Shown one piece after another: positions 43,557-52,115 of a stretch of 64,000 bases of DNA. The position numbers and the translations under genes were made by a program. Within the stretch, counting starts at the first letter, position 1, and each line of letters opens with the position of its first letter. Source of the DNA: AP-15 sp963818695 (lineage in GTDB: Bacteria; Pseudomonadota; Alphaproteobacteria; ATCC43930; CGMCC-115725); NCBI GenBank assembly GCA_963818695.1, contig CAWFTG010000005.1, positions 310,001 through 374,000 of the forward strand. Reading direction: 5' to 3'. The notes beneath the pieces were generated by a model that saw only the letters and a program-made list of their open reading frames with translations, was not told the DNA's origin and made no database searches.

Positions 43557-44330
43557 TCAGCAGCCGAAGCGGCGGCGGCGTTGTTGGAAGGAGCGGATGG
43601 CGCGCAGGAAATCGATTTTGCGGAAGGCAGGCCACGGGACATCGGTGAAATAAAATTCGCTATGGGCGCTCTGCCAAAGGAGAAAGCCCGAGAGGCGGAT
43701 CTCCCCGCTCGTGCGAATGATCAGATCGGGGTCGGGCAGGCCCGCGGTGTAGAGATGGCTGGCAATGGCTTTGGGGGTGACTTGATCGATCGCCTCGGCC
43801 AAGGTTGCCTGCTTCTCAGCCGCGCACCAGAGCAGGGCGCGCACCGCATCCGTGATTTCCTGGCGCCCGCCATAGGCGACGGCAATGTTGACCTCCAGCC
43901 CGTCATAGCTCGAAGTCGCGCATTCGGCCGCCCTGATCGCGGCAAGCACGGGCTCGGGGAGCATCGTGAGGCAGCCGATCGCACGAACCCTCACGCGCCG
44001 ACGGTGGATTTCGGGGTCGCTGGCCAACGCCGTCAGCTTGGCCTCGATCGAAGCCAGAATACCGGAGACTTCGGCTGCCGGCCTCTGGAAGTTGTCGGTC
44101 GAAAAGACCCAGAGCGTGACCGTTGGAATATCGAGCTCGACGCACCATTCGAGGATGTCGTCGAGCTTGTTCGCACCGAGGTCGTACACTTCCCTCGGCT
44201 CGGTGATGCCGCGCGAACGGCCATGGCGGCGGTTGCCGTCGAGAATGATGCCGACATGGCGCGGCATCGGCCGGCTCCCGACGTCGCGGACCAGCCGCCG
44301 CGCGTATAGGTAATAGATAAGGCGGAACAT
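43557..44330 (-). CDS. cis-Prenyltransferase (UppS family), divergent type
   Basis: A 257-residue cis-prenyltransferase that would extend farnesyl or geranyl diphosphate with isopentenyl diphosphate. The catalytic Asp is in HVGIILDGNRRHGRSRG, and WVFSTDNFQRP, VAYGGRQEITDA and the Arg-rich LIIRTSGEIRLSGFLLWQ are all present. It differs from ordinary UppS, whose start motif is GNGRWA, in having GNRRHGR, and the following HxxG is replaced. It stands alone, not in the frr/cdsA/dxr cluster where housekeeping uppS normally lies, so a second, specialised enzyme is likely. Start at 44330 (MFRLIYYLYARR). Confidence 0.86.
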   Translation of the reverse strand: MFRLIYYLYARRLVRDVGSRPMPRHVGIILDGNRRHGRSRGITEPREVYDLGANKLDDILEWCVELDIPTVTLWVFSTDNFQRPAAEVSGILASIEAKLTALASDPEIHRRRVRVRAIGCLTMLPEPVLAAIRAAECATSSYDGLEVNIAVAYGGRQEITDAVRALLWCAAEKQATLAEAIDQVTPKAIASHLYTAGLPDPDLIIRTSGEIRLSGFLLWQSAHSEFYFTDVPWPAFRKIDFLRAIRSFQQRRRRFGC

Positions 44331-44492
44331 CGGCGCCAAGAAAACGTCGCTGCGAGCGCCGGATTTCGGGCGTCGCCGCCCGGTTCCGGTCGTCCGCGGA
44401 TCATTTGCCGACAATAGCGCCGACGGATGACCGAGAGATGAAGCCAACCTGTGATCATTCTGCATAGGAAGGGTCACCGGCCGGCCTTGTTG

Positions 44493-44999
44493 CTATCGGC
44501 CTCGGCGTCCGATTTGAGCTTGGTAGCGCAGGCTGATCGAAGCGATCCCGGCTGCGACGTTGAGACCGGTGTTGCCTTCGATGCTAACCGGTTGCAGCGA
44601 AATCGTCCGGTTGGAGCCGCCGACCAGCACATTGGCGCCGGCGCCGACCCCGACCGTGGCGCTTCCGCTCGCGCCAACATAATTGCCCGACAGCGCTCCG
44701 GGCGCGAGGCTGCCGCTCGGCGCGAACACGCCCCAAACCAATACGCCGCCTTGCGTATAGCCAATGTCCACACCGAATTTGTCGATCGAGCCGGCATAGT
44801 GCTCCGGCCGGCCTCCCGCCCGCGCGAAGGTACAGCGCACGGCCTTCGACGAGCCGAACACAAATCCCCATCCGCCGGACACATTGCAGGTCAGCGTGCC
44901 GACCTGCACATTCGCCTGGGCAGCCGCCGGCGTGCCGTTTCCGACCAGCCCGATTGCCAAACCGAGCGCCCCCGCGGCCAAACCGGTTACTTTATACAT
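44493..44999 (-). CDS. DUF992 exported protein
   Basis: A 168-residue protein with a signal peptide (MYKVTGLAAGALGLAIGLVGNGTPAAAQA) and a DUF992 domain: VQVGTLTCNVSGGWGFVFGSSKAVRCTF with its two Cys, YAGSIDKFGVDIGYTQGGVLVW and a C-terminal LQPVSIEGNTGLNVAAGIASISL. The domain is found mostly in alphaproteobacteria, and its role is unknown. It is divergent from the monooxygenase gene. Confidence 0.88.
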   Translation of the reverse strand: MYKVTGLAAGALGLAIGLVGNGTPAAAQANVQVGTLTCNVSGGWGFVFGSSKAVRCTFARAGGRPEHYAGSIDKFGVDIGYTQGGVLVWGVFAPSGSLAPGALSGNYVGASGSATVGVGAGANVLVGGSNRTISLQPVSIEGNTGLNVAAGIASISLRYQAQIGRRGR

Positions 45000-45144
45000 C
45001 AGTGTTTTTCTCCCTTGGAGTTGGCAATCATGTGCGCACCGATATCGGGTCAAGGGCGCGACCAGACCCCTATGAATAGAAATATCGCCGAGTTGCGATG
45101 CGAGGAGTAGGATAGCACAGGCTGGCATATCCGGGAGGAGCGCG

Positions 45145-46348
45145 ATGCCCGAGGCAAAAACCGACAAGCGCGGGGCCCCGCCGCGCTTCGATGAGCTGCT
45201 GGCGCGGGCCGAGGCGCTGATCCCGATTCTGCGCGAGCGCGCCCCGCGGGCCGAGCAGCTTCGTCGGCTGCCCGACGAGACGATCGCCGATCTGCATTCG
45301 AGCGGTCTCTTCCGCATGCTGCAGCCGGCCCGTGTCGGCGGCAGTGAGCTGCCCTTCCGTGCGTTGTACGAGCTGACCGCGGTGATCGGGCAGGGTTGCG
45401 GCTCGACCTCCTGGGTGCTGGCCAACCTCGCCGCCCATCATTGGCTGCTCGGTATGTGGCACCCCGAGGCGCAGGACGAGATCTGGGGCGAATTCGCCGG
45501 ACAGCCTGATCAGCTCGGCATTGATCTTCGCGCGCGGCCGCGCGCGGCGCGTCGAGGGCGGTTATCGCCTCAGCGGCCGCTGGCCGTTTTCGAGCGGCAT
45601 CGATGCCGCGGCCTGGAACATGTTCGGCGCCGTGGTCAGCGACGAGGAGACCGGGCAGAGCGAGCACCGCATGCTTCTGGTGCCGGCGAGCGACTACACG
45701 ATCATCGACACCTGGGAGGTGATCGGCCTCGCCGGAACCGGCAGCAAGGACGTCGAGGTCAAGGACGTTTTTGTTCCGGCCTATCGCACCCTCGCCACCG
45801 AGCGCATCAAGGGTGGCCCCAATCGGGGCAGTGAACTCAATCCCGGAACGTTGTACAAGCTTCCGGCCGTCAGCCTTTTTGCCTACGCTATCGCGGGCGT
45901 GTCGCTCGGCATAGCCCGCGGGGCAATCCAGCACTTCGCCGAGACGACCCGCAACAGGCTGAGCGCCTATACCGGCAAGAACCTCGCCGATTTCACCAAC
46001 ATCCAGGTGCATCTCGCCGAAGCGGCGGCGCTAGCCGACGCGGCCGAGGCGATCGCAGTGCGCGATTGCGACGAGGCAATGCGGATCACCGAGGCTGGGG
46101 TCGTGCCGAGCATCGAGCAGCGCGCGCGCTACCGGCGCGACGGCGCCTTTGCCGCGAGCTTGTGCACCAAGGCGGTCGATCTTCTGTTCGCCGCAACCGG
46201 CGGCGGCGCGATTTATCACAGGAACCCGATCCAGCGAGCGTTCCGCGATGTCCATGCGGCCAATGCCCATTACCATCTGAACTGGGACGTCAACGGCGCG
46301 ATCTACGGCAGGGTGGCGCTCGGGCTGCCGCCCGACGCGCCGCTCTGA
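45145..46348 (+). pseudogene. Class D flavin monooxygenase (acyl-CoA dehydrogenase fold), one frameshift
   Basis: Two frames make a protein of about 400 residues. The first (ATG 45145) holds the N-terminal helical domain with RRLPDETIADLHSSGLFRMLQPARVGGSELPF and GSTSWVLANLAAHHW. The second begins within SLISSALIFARGRARRVEGGYRLSGRWPFSSGID and runs to 46348. The join, one extra base at about 45498-45504, gives the standard family sequence. Class D monooxygenases (HsaA, HpaB, TftD types) hydroxylate phenols with FADH2 or FMNH2 supplied by a reductase, here the next gene. As read, the protein is truncated. Confidence 0.87.
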
Positions 46349-46359
46349 GGGTGGCGGCT

Positions 46360-46917
46360 GTGGACAACGAAATCCCAAAAGACGAGTTCATCGGCAGCCA
46401 TGCCGCACCGGTGCGAAGCACGGCGGGCGAGGGCTTCGATTTGCGCGATTTCCGCAGCGCGCTCGGCACCTTTGCGACCGGCGTGACAATCGTCACGGCG
46501 CGCAGCGCGTCGGGTGGGCTCTACGGCATGACCGCCAACTCCTTCACCTCAGTGTCGCTGACGCCGCCCTTAGTGCTGTGGAGCGCCTCGCTCTACGCGC
46601 AGAGCCTGCCGGCTTTCCAGGAAGGCTCGCATTTCGTCGTCAACATATTGGCGCACGACCAGATCGAGCTGTCGAACAAATTCGCCCGCACGCACGAGAA
46701 CAAATTCGTCGAAATCGACCACATCATCCCCGAATGCGGCGCCCCGGTATTGATCGGCTCGGCAGCGCATTTCGAGTGCCGCAACGAATATCGGCACTAT
46801 GGCGGCGACCACATCATCTTCATCGGCCACGTCGAGCGCTACGCTTATACGCCGAAGCCGACGTTGCTGTTCTGCCGCGGCAAATACATGCGCGGCGAGC
46901 CGCTGATCCCGGCCTGA
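46360..46917 (+). CDS. Flavin reductase of a two-component monooxygenase
   Basis: A 185-residue FMN-binding split-barrel reductase. RDFRSALGTFATGVTIVTAR, GMTANSFTSVSLTPPLVLWS and HFVVNILAHDQIELSNKFA are the family's motifs. It reduces flavin with NAD(P)H and hands it to the monooxygenase just upstream. It starts with GTG; I chose 46360 (nine bases after TGAGG) though 46351 is possible. The gap to the monooxygenase stop is 11 bases. A dead fragment of the same gene lies at 48.9 kb. Confidence 0.9.
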   Translation: MDNEIPKDEFIGSHAAPVRSTAGEGFDLRDFRSALGTFATGVTIVTARSASGGLYGMTANSFTSVSLTPPLVLWSASLYAQSLPAFQEGSHFVVNILAHDQIELSNKFARTHENKFVEIDHIIPECGAPVLIGSAAHFECRNEYRHYGGDHIIFIGHVERYAYTPKPTLLFCRGKYMRGEPLIPA

Positions 46918-47062
46918 CAATCTGCGTATCTCGTCCTGGTATCGGCCAGCCGCCGCACTGCACAGTGCGTCCGCGCCGCCGTTGCGCCTACATTGCAGAT
47001 AATACATCCGACAAGGATGCCTACCGAGCCTGCGCAGAGGCGGCATTGATCAGGACCTCGTC

Positions 47063-47920
47063 TTAGAAAGTAAACTGGATGGCCGCATAATAGGAAAATT
47101 CGTTGGTTGTGGCCGGATTCTGGATGCCCCGGCCAGCTGAGAAGAGCAGATGATAATGATCAGTCAAATCATACAGGATTCCGAGATTAAAGCCGGTTTG
47201 GTCATTGCCACCCGCAGTTTCAGCAGTCTGGTGGTACACCTCGCCACCAACCGCTAGATCGGCCGTGACCTGCCGTTGTACCGCCCATCCAAAATACCAG
47301 AAGTTCCGGTTTCCAGCCCCAGGATTTCTCGAATAGCCGATGCCGGCAAAGGTCGTCCACTCGCCGAGACTCTTCTGCACCCATAACGGCAGGAACGCGT
47401 GCGCATGGCCGGCGCCCAAGTTCCTTGAGGCATTCCCAGTCGGGAAATCGAGCGCTGGGTAGATCGCAGCCTGTGGCCGCAAGCCTGCCGGATCTTCCTC
47501 CAGAAAGCGATACTTTATGCCCAGTTCGGAGTCCCCGTAGCCGAAGCGGGCAACGCTACTTCTCTGATCAAACGCGACCGGAAGGGTAGCGTGCAGCTGA
47601 ACATTTGGTGCCGCGCCGTAATTGGCGTCGATCCCCGGCAAAATCGCACTCGTTTCGCCTGCGGTGTAAGTGCCCGTCGAGAAGGCATACACCTCCCAGT
47701 GGTGGGGTTCCACGGGCACCGGGTCATCTGTGCGGAACGGCGGTCCTCCCCAGGTCGGCGCGGGAACCCACGCCAGGCCCGACAAGCCCACCCGAACCAG
47801 GAGGCCGACGAGCGCGGTCCAGGCTTGGGGGCGATCCATACCAAATCGCGTCCGGCGCAACTTCGGAGCAGCGGCGCTCAGTCGCACCGCCTCAACATTA
47901 AAAAATCGTAAGGTGGTCAT
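47063..47920 (-). CDS. Outer-membrane protein, phenol MetA-pathway (PF13557) type
   Basis: About 285 residues. The mature region is beta-rich, with alternating aromatic residues (HHWEVYAFSTGTY, GDSELGIKYRF, FNLGILYDLTDHYHLLFSAGRG) and a C-terminal FSYYAAIQFTF that ends in Phe, the usual outer-membrane insertion signal. This matches the 'putative MetA-pathway of phenol degradation' family, often found beside aromatic catabolism genes. Start is uncertain: 47920 or 47839, where MDRPQAW opens a hydrophobic signal. It lies just beyond the flavin reductase, on the other strand. Confidence 0.82.
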   Translation of the reverse strand: MTTLRFFNVEAVRLSAAAPKLRRTRFGMDRPQAWTALVGLLVRVGLSGLAWVPAPTWGGPPFRTDDPVPVEPHHWEVYAFSTGTYTAGETSAILPGIDANYGAAPNVQLHATLPVAFDQRSSVARFGYGDSELGIKYRFLEEDPAGLRPQAAIYPALDFPTGNASRNLGAGHAHAFLPLWVQKSLGEWTTFAGIGYSRNPGAGNRNFWYFGWAVQRQVTADLAVGGEVYHQTAETAGGNDQTGFNLGILYDLTDHYHLLFSAGRGIQNPATTNEFSYYAAIQFTF

Positions 47921-48053
47921 GATGCCCGTTGCGCAGACCAATCCGGGTTCCAACTCTTTCTGTCAGAGTAAATTTGATAGGACATTCGCGCCAGAGAGCG
48001 CGGATGTTCCTTTTTTGTTGCCCTATTGTCGTCCGAAGCAAGAGGTCCAGACT

Positions 48054-48824
48054 ATGCGTAGTTCTGATGATTATGCTACTAAGGTACCAGCGGTCACATT
48101 AACCTTCTGGATCATCAAAATTGCCGCGACAACCTTGGGGGAGACCGGCGGGGATTCGGTCACGATGACGTTGAATTGGGGCTACCTGACGGGAACGGCG
48201 ATTTTCCTTTCACTCCTGGTGATTCTGGTTTGGCTTCAGATTGCGGCGAAAAAATTTCGTCCGTTTCTTTATTGGGCAACGATCGTGGCCTCCACGACGG
48301 CCGGTACGACGATGGCCGATTTTGCGGACCGCTCCTTGGGCATTGGCTACACCGGTGGATCGTCGCTTTTGTTTCTCTGCCTCCTGGCAACGCTCGGCCT
48401 GTGGTATTGGTCGCTCGGTTCCATATCGGTGGAAACCGTCAACACGCCCAAGGTAGAAGCATTCTATTGGACGGCGATCACCTTTTCACAAACGCTGGGA
48501 ACTGCTCTCGGCGATTGGATGGCCGACACGACAGGTCTCGGCTACGAAGGAGGGGCGCTCGTCTTTGCGGCTGGGCTGGCGGTGCTTGCTGCAGTCTATT
48601 ACTGGACCAGCGTGTCGCGGGTTCTGCTGTTCTGGGCGGCGTTCATCCTGACCCGACCGCTTGGGGCTACGGTTGGCGACTTCTTGGACAAGCCGGTAAG
48701 CCATGGCGGGCTCGCTTTGAGCCGCCCAATCGCGTCGGCGGTGATCGCTGCCTTTATTCTCGGATGCCTTGTCTTTCTGCCACAACGGGCCGGCACACAT
48801 CCCGGACAATCTTCAGCGGCGTGA
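48054..48824 (+). CDS. Four-repeat membrane protein (COG4705/DUF347 type)
   Basis: A 256-residue membrane protein with eight or so helices built from four internal repeats of about 60 residues. Each repeat carries a TTxGxTxxD-like core: TTLGETGGDS, STTAGTTMADFADRS, SQTLGTALGDWMADT and TRPLGATVGDFLD. Each is followed by a GYxGG-like or related helix break. The conserved buried acidic residues suggest cation binding or transport. The family is uncharacterised. Divergent from the outer-membrane protein gene. Confidence 0.85.
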   Translation: MRSSDDYATKVPAVTLTFWIIKIAATTLGETGGDSVTMTLNWGYLTGTAIFLSLLVILVWLQIAAKKFRPFLYWATIVASTTAGTTMADFADRSLGIGYTGGSSLLFLCLLATLGLWYWSLGSISVETVNTPKVEAFYWTAITFSQTLGTALGDWMADTTGLGYEGGALVFAAGLAVLAAVYYWTSVSRVLLFWAAFILTRPLGATVGDFLDKPVSHGGLALSRPIASAVIAAFILGCLVFLPQRAGTHPGQSSAA

Positions 48825-48925
48825 AAGTCGCGCCGCCGATCGCGACGGCTTCGTATCGGCGGCGCACCCGAGAGCTATTTCTGCATCGCCGAGCAGGAGC
48901 GAGGAGGCGGGGTTTGCAGCGGCTA

Positions 48926-49052
48926 GTCACGGCGCGCAGCCGCGCCGGCGGGCTCTAGGGGAAGGCCGCCAACTCTTTCACCTCGGTTTCGCTGCCGCCG
49001 CGCTGGTGCTGTGGAGCGCCTCGCTCTTTGCGTAGAGCATGCCAGCTTTCCA
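48926..49052 (+). pseudogene. Dead fragment of a flavin reductase gene
   Basis: These 127 bases correspond closely to 46492-46619 in the flavin reductase gene, including GTCACGGCGCGCAGC at the left and a GTGCTGTGGAGCGCCTCGCT run in the middle. The equivalent of GGLYGMTANSF now reads GGL-stop-G-K-A-A-N-S-F, and the Gln codon of YAQS is lost to a stop in CGTAGAG. The rest of the gene is missing. No function. Confidence 0.78.
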
Positions 49053-49280
49053 TTTGACAAGGCTTCCGCTCAACCTGTTAACCAAACATCATCCCGATTT
49101 TGCGCCTTAAAGTTACATTTTCTTACAAAACGTAACAGACATAAAACCATCATAAAGGCGAATTAGTCAAAAACGCGTCAAAAAGATGTTGACTATCTAA
49201 TTTAAATGTTTAATTTTTTGCGCGCCGGACGCTACCTCGAACGGCGCTCTCGACAACACTACGCGAGATGGGAGGACGAA
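49053..49280. promoter_or_regulatory. AT-rich upstream region of the secreted propeller gene
   Basis: Much more AT-rich than the rest of the window from 49070 to 49220. TTGACT near 49189 and several AATTT runs could belong to a promoter, but no pair with good spacing and a good -10 is obvious. Confidence 0.3.
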
Positions 49281-50657
49281 ATGCTTCAAGCGCATAGTAC
49301 CTTGCGCGCCTTACTAAAGAAATGCGTTGTATCCTCAGTATTGATGGCCGCACCCGTGCTGGTGGCCGGGGGAGCGTGGGGCGACGATGGCGGTAGAAAA
49401 TTTGAACCGGCCGTCCATCTGCTCTCCAGCGTTCCGATCCCGATCAGTGCCACCAACACCGGGACTGGCACATTCTCATTCGATATCAGTTTCGTCGACC
49501 AGTCGGACGGAACCTACTATCTTGCCGATCGCTCCAACAAAGCCGTCGACGCACTCTTTGCCGAGTCGATCGTCAAACAGATTGTCCCGAACAACGGCCA
49601 CGCCCCGTTCGCGGGGATTTCGCCGCCCGCCTTCTCGACCGCCACGGCCGGCCCCAATGGCGTCGTGGCCGCTTTCCCGTGGCTCTTTGTGACCGATGCC
49701 CCGAGCCGCGTGCTGAGCTTCGACCTCAGGCAAAACCCGCCGCTGACCGTCAGCGAGGTCACTACTTTGGCCGGCGAACCGACGCGTGCAGACGAGCTGG
49801 CCTACGATCCCAAGGACGGGCTGATCCTGGCGATCAACAATGCCTCAACGCCGCCCGTTGCTACCTTGGTTAGTGTCAACCAGACGACCGGCGCCCTCGC
49901 AGTCGTAAAGAATATCTTCCTTGATACGGCCCACAGTGGCGTTGACGCGCAGAATGGGGCTGAGCAACCTGTGTGGGATCCCGGCACCCAAAAGTTCTTT
50001 CTCTCGATCCCGCAACTCGGGCCGAATCCCACGCAGGGAGCGGTCATTCGCATCTCGACCACGGGCACGGTGGAAGCGATTTATACCCTGACGTTTTGCT
50101 CGCCGGCCGGTCTTGCCTTGGGTCCGCACGAAGATCTGCTCGCCAACTGCAATACAATCTGGGCTACGAACGGCAGCTTATGGACCGGGAATGCGGACAG
50201 GAATACGTTTACCGCAGCGCCCCAATTAGTGGTCCTGAATGCGAAAACGGGCAGCATCGAAGCGAACGTGCTGGGTGCGGGCGTCGGGGACGAGGTCTGG
50301 TTCAACAAGGGCGATAATCACTATTACGCCGCGTCATCAGGCAGCAATCTCGCCCCCAATGCTCTCTTCCCGGCGCGCCCCCCGGTAGGGACAGCCACGA
50401 CAGCACCCGTCAACGTTTCGCAAGGTGCCGCGACGCTCGACGTGATCGACGCATTGAGCGAAACCCTGGATCAGCGGGTGCCGACGCTTAATGTGCCGGC
50501 GAACGACGGCACGACCCCTGCTGGGACGGCACATTCGGTGGCCGCCGACGCTGATACCAACCACGTGTTCGTGCCCATAGCGGCGAACAACGCGGTCCCC
50601 AACTGCTTGACCGGGTGCATTACGATCTACGGACGGTACGACCCAGACCAGGATTAG
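49281..50657 (+). CDS. Secreted beta-propeller-like protein, unknown function
   Basis: A 458-residue exported protein. The ATG at 49281 has a strong GGGAGG eight bases upstream; the signal peptide is CVVSSVLMAAPVLVAGGAWGDD. The mature part has repeated blade-like phrases (GTYYLADRSNKAVDALF, FLFVTDAPSRVLSFDL, ELAYDPKDGLILAINN, KTGSIEANVLGAGVGDEVWFNKGDNHYY, HSVAADADTNHVFVPIAANN) in the manner of NHL/SMP-30 type propellers. The C-terminus has a Cys pair in PNCLTGCITIYGRYD. I do not know a specific function. An ideal terminator follows. Confidence 0.8.
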   Translation: MLQAHSTLRALLKKCVVSSVLMAAPVLVAGGAWGDDGGRKFEPAVHLLSSVPIPISATNTGTGTFSFDISFVDQSDGTYYLADRSNKAVDALFAESIVKQIVPNNGHAPFAGISPPAFSTATAGPNGVVAAFPWLFVTDAPSRVLSFDLRQNPPLTVSEVTTLAGEPTRADELAYDPKDGLILAINNASTPPVATLVSVNQTTGALAVVKNIFLDTAHSGVDAQNGAEQPVWDPGTQKFFLSIPQLGPNPTQGAVIRISTTGTVEAIYTLTFCSPAGLALGPHEDLLANCNTIWATNGSLWTGNADRNTFTAAPQLVVLNAKTGSIEANVLGAGVGDEVWFNKGDNHYYAASSGSNLAPNALFPARPPVGTATTAPVNVSQGAATLDVIDALSETLDQRVPTLNVPANDGTTPAGTAHSVAADADTNHVFVPIAANNAVPNCLTGCITIYGRYDPDQD

Positions 50658-50683
50658 TGGTCATCTGACCTAATCAACGGCCC

Positions 50684-50719
50684 ACACCCCATCGCCTCAG
50701 CGCGATGGGGTGTTTTTTT
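50684..50719 (+). terminator. Rho-independent terminator of the propeller gene
   Basis: ACACCCCATCGC and GCGATGGGGTGT form a perfect 12-base stem with a six-base loop, followed by seven T. It starts 27 bases after the stop codon. Confidence 0.93.
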
Positions 50720-50970
50720 GCCTGCCCGTTGACATGTCGAGCGACCCGGGTTCGGGAAAATCCTCCAACACGGCTTGTATCGGAAAACACATCGCAATTA
50801 GCCTGGGCGATGCTCGAATGCCTCTCGCGACGATCTCTTAACATCACGCATTGATACTGCTCTAATGGGCCGGAGAAAACCGAGCTCAACCAATGGGAAG
50901 GAGATATGCTGAGATCGACCTATGCTGCCTGCAGCGTGTCCGGACGCATGCCGGCGGACAGCTGGCTCTC

Positions 50971-51843
50971 ATGATTTCTATCGATCTGGCGGTCAACGCG
51001 ATCGTCGCCGGCCTGTTGCTCGGCGGGTTTTACGCGGCGGTTACGGTCGGCGTCACGATTTCGTTCGGCATGCTCGACATCGTCAATATTGCGCACCCGG
51101 CGTTCATCATGCTCGGGTCCTTTGTCGCCTATATCGTCAACTCCAATTTCGGGATCGACCCGATCTTGATTGGCGTCGTCATGGCTCCTGCATTCTTTCT
51201 CGTCGGCATGGCGGTCTACGAGATCTACTATTATGCGTTCGAGCGGCGCGGCGAGGAGTCGATCCAGGGTCTCGCTTTCTTCTTCGGTCTGTTGTTTGTC
51301 GGCGAGGTCGGTTTGATCCTCGTCTTTGGCGTCGATTACCGGTTTGTCGAAGCCCCGTACATCGGTCCGAGCCTGCATCTCGGCTTTGTCGATTTACCGT
51401 TGCGCATGCTGGTCCCGTTCCTGGTCTCGCTGCTGATGCTCGCGGTAATGCAAGTCTTCTTGGGGCGCACATTTATCGGCCGCGCCATCCTCGCGGTGTC
51501 GCAGGACCGGCTTGCCCTGCAGCTGATGGCGGCCAATCCCAGCCGCGTCAAGCGCATCGCCTTCGGCATCTCGATCGCCACCGCCTCAGTCGCCGGCGCC
51601 CTCTTGATCATCATTCAGCCGGTCGAGCCGTCGATCGGCCGCGATTATATCGGACGGATCTTTGCGATCTGCGTGCTCGGCGGCATGACCAGCTTTCCCG
51701 GCATGCTCGCCGGCGCCATCCTGATCGGCATCGTCGAAAGCATCACCGCGACTTTCTACGGCCCCTCCTGGGCGCCGGCCGTCGCGTTCGGCTTTCTCCT
51801 GCTGACCCTCGCCGTCCGCCCCGCCGGCATCCTCGGGCGCTAG
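50971..51843 (+). CDS. livH: Branched-chain amino acid-type ABC permease LivH
   Basis: A 290-residue inner-membrane permease of the LivH family. It begins MISIDLAVNAIVAGLLLGGFYAAVTVGVTISFGMLDIVNIAHPAFIMLG, the family's diagnostic first part, and ends with GFLLLTLAVRPAGILGR. A longer frame from 50893 adds 26 non-membrane residues. The start ATG overlaps the TGA of a 22-codon open frame (50906-50973) that has its own GGAG. LivH pairs with LivM to form the channel. Confidence 0.92.
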   Translation: MISIDLAVNAIVAGLLLGGFYAAVTVGVTISFGMLDIVNIAHPAFIMLGSFVAYIVNSNFGIDPILIGVVMAPAFFLVGMAVYEIYYYAFERRGEESIQGLAFFFGLLFVGEVGLILVFGVDYRFVEAPYIGPSLHLGFVDLPLRMLVPFLVSLLMLAVMQVFLGRTFIGRAILAVSQDRLALQLMAANPSRVKRIAFGISIATASVAGALLIIIQPVEPSIGRDYIGRIFAICVLGGMTSFPGMLAGAILIGIVESITATFYGPSWAPAVAFGFLLLTLAVRPAGILGR

Positions 51844-52115
51844 CGATGATGCGGAGCGGTCCAGATTCTTGCCCAATTAGCCTTTCTCCCGCACTGCGGG
51901 ATTTGCTCTCTCCGCCCGCTTGCGGGGGGAGAGGGAGGGGACCCATCGCTTCGGCGATGGGGAGGGTGAGGTGGGTGGCGCCACAGCCCAGAATTCCCCC
52001 ACCTCACCCCGGCCCTCTCCGCCCTTGGGGGCGGAGAGGAGGAATAGCCAGCCCTGCGGGCCGGGTCCCTCCCTCTCCCGCATTGTGGGAGAGGGGCTCT
52101 TTAAGGTGAGGGCAG
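51844..52115. repeat. Mosaic of five palindromes between livH and livM
   Basis: The gap holds a string of hairpins. They are CTCTCTCC...GGAGAG (51906-51933), the exact CCCATCGC-TTCG-GCGATGGG (51942-51961), GGTGAGGTGGG (51965-51975) with CCCACCTCACC (51998-52008), CCTCTCCGCCC with GGGCGGAGAGG (52014-52039), and CCCTCTCCC with GGGAGAGGG (52071-52095). The motif set is a typical alphaproteobacterial intergenic mosaic element. It interrupts an otherwise tight operon. Confidence 0.85.

Noticed and set aside
43098..44309. A 403-codon rightward open frame
   Set aside because: Antisense to the VOC and cis-prenyltransferase genes.
49189..49215. Sigma-70 promoter TTGACT...
   Set aside because: No acceptable -10 sequence at a proper distance, so it was kept only as an AT-rich region.
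51844..52115. CRISPR array
   Set aside because: The repeated items are palindromes of differing sequence, without constant repeats and spacers.
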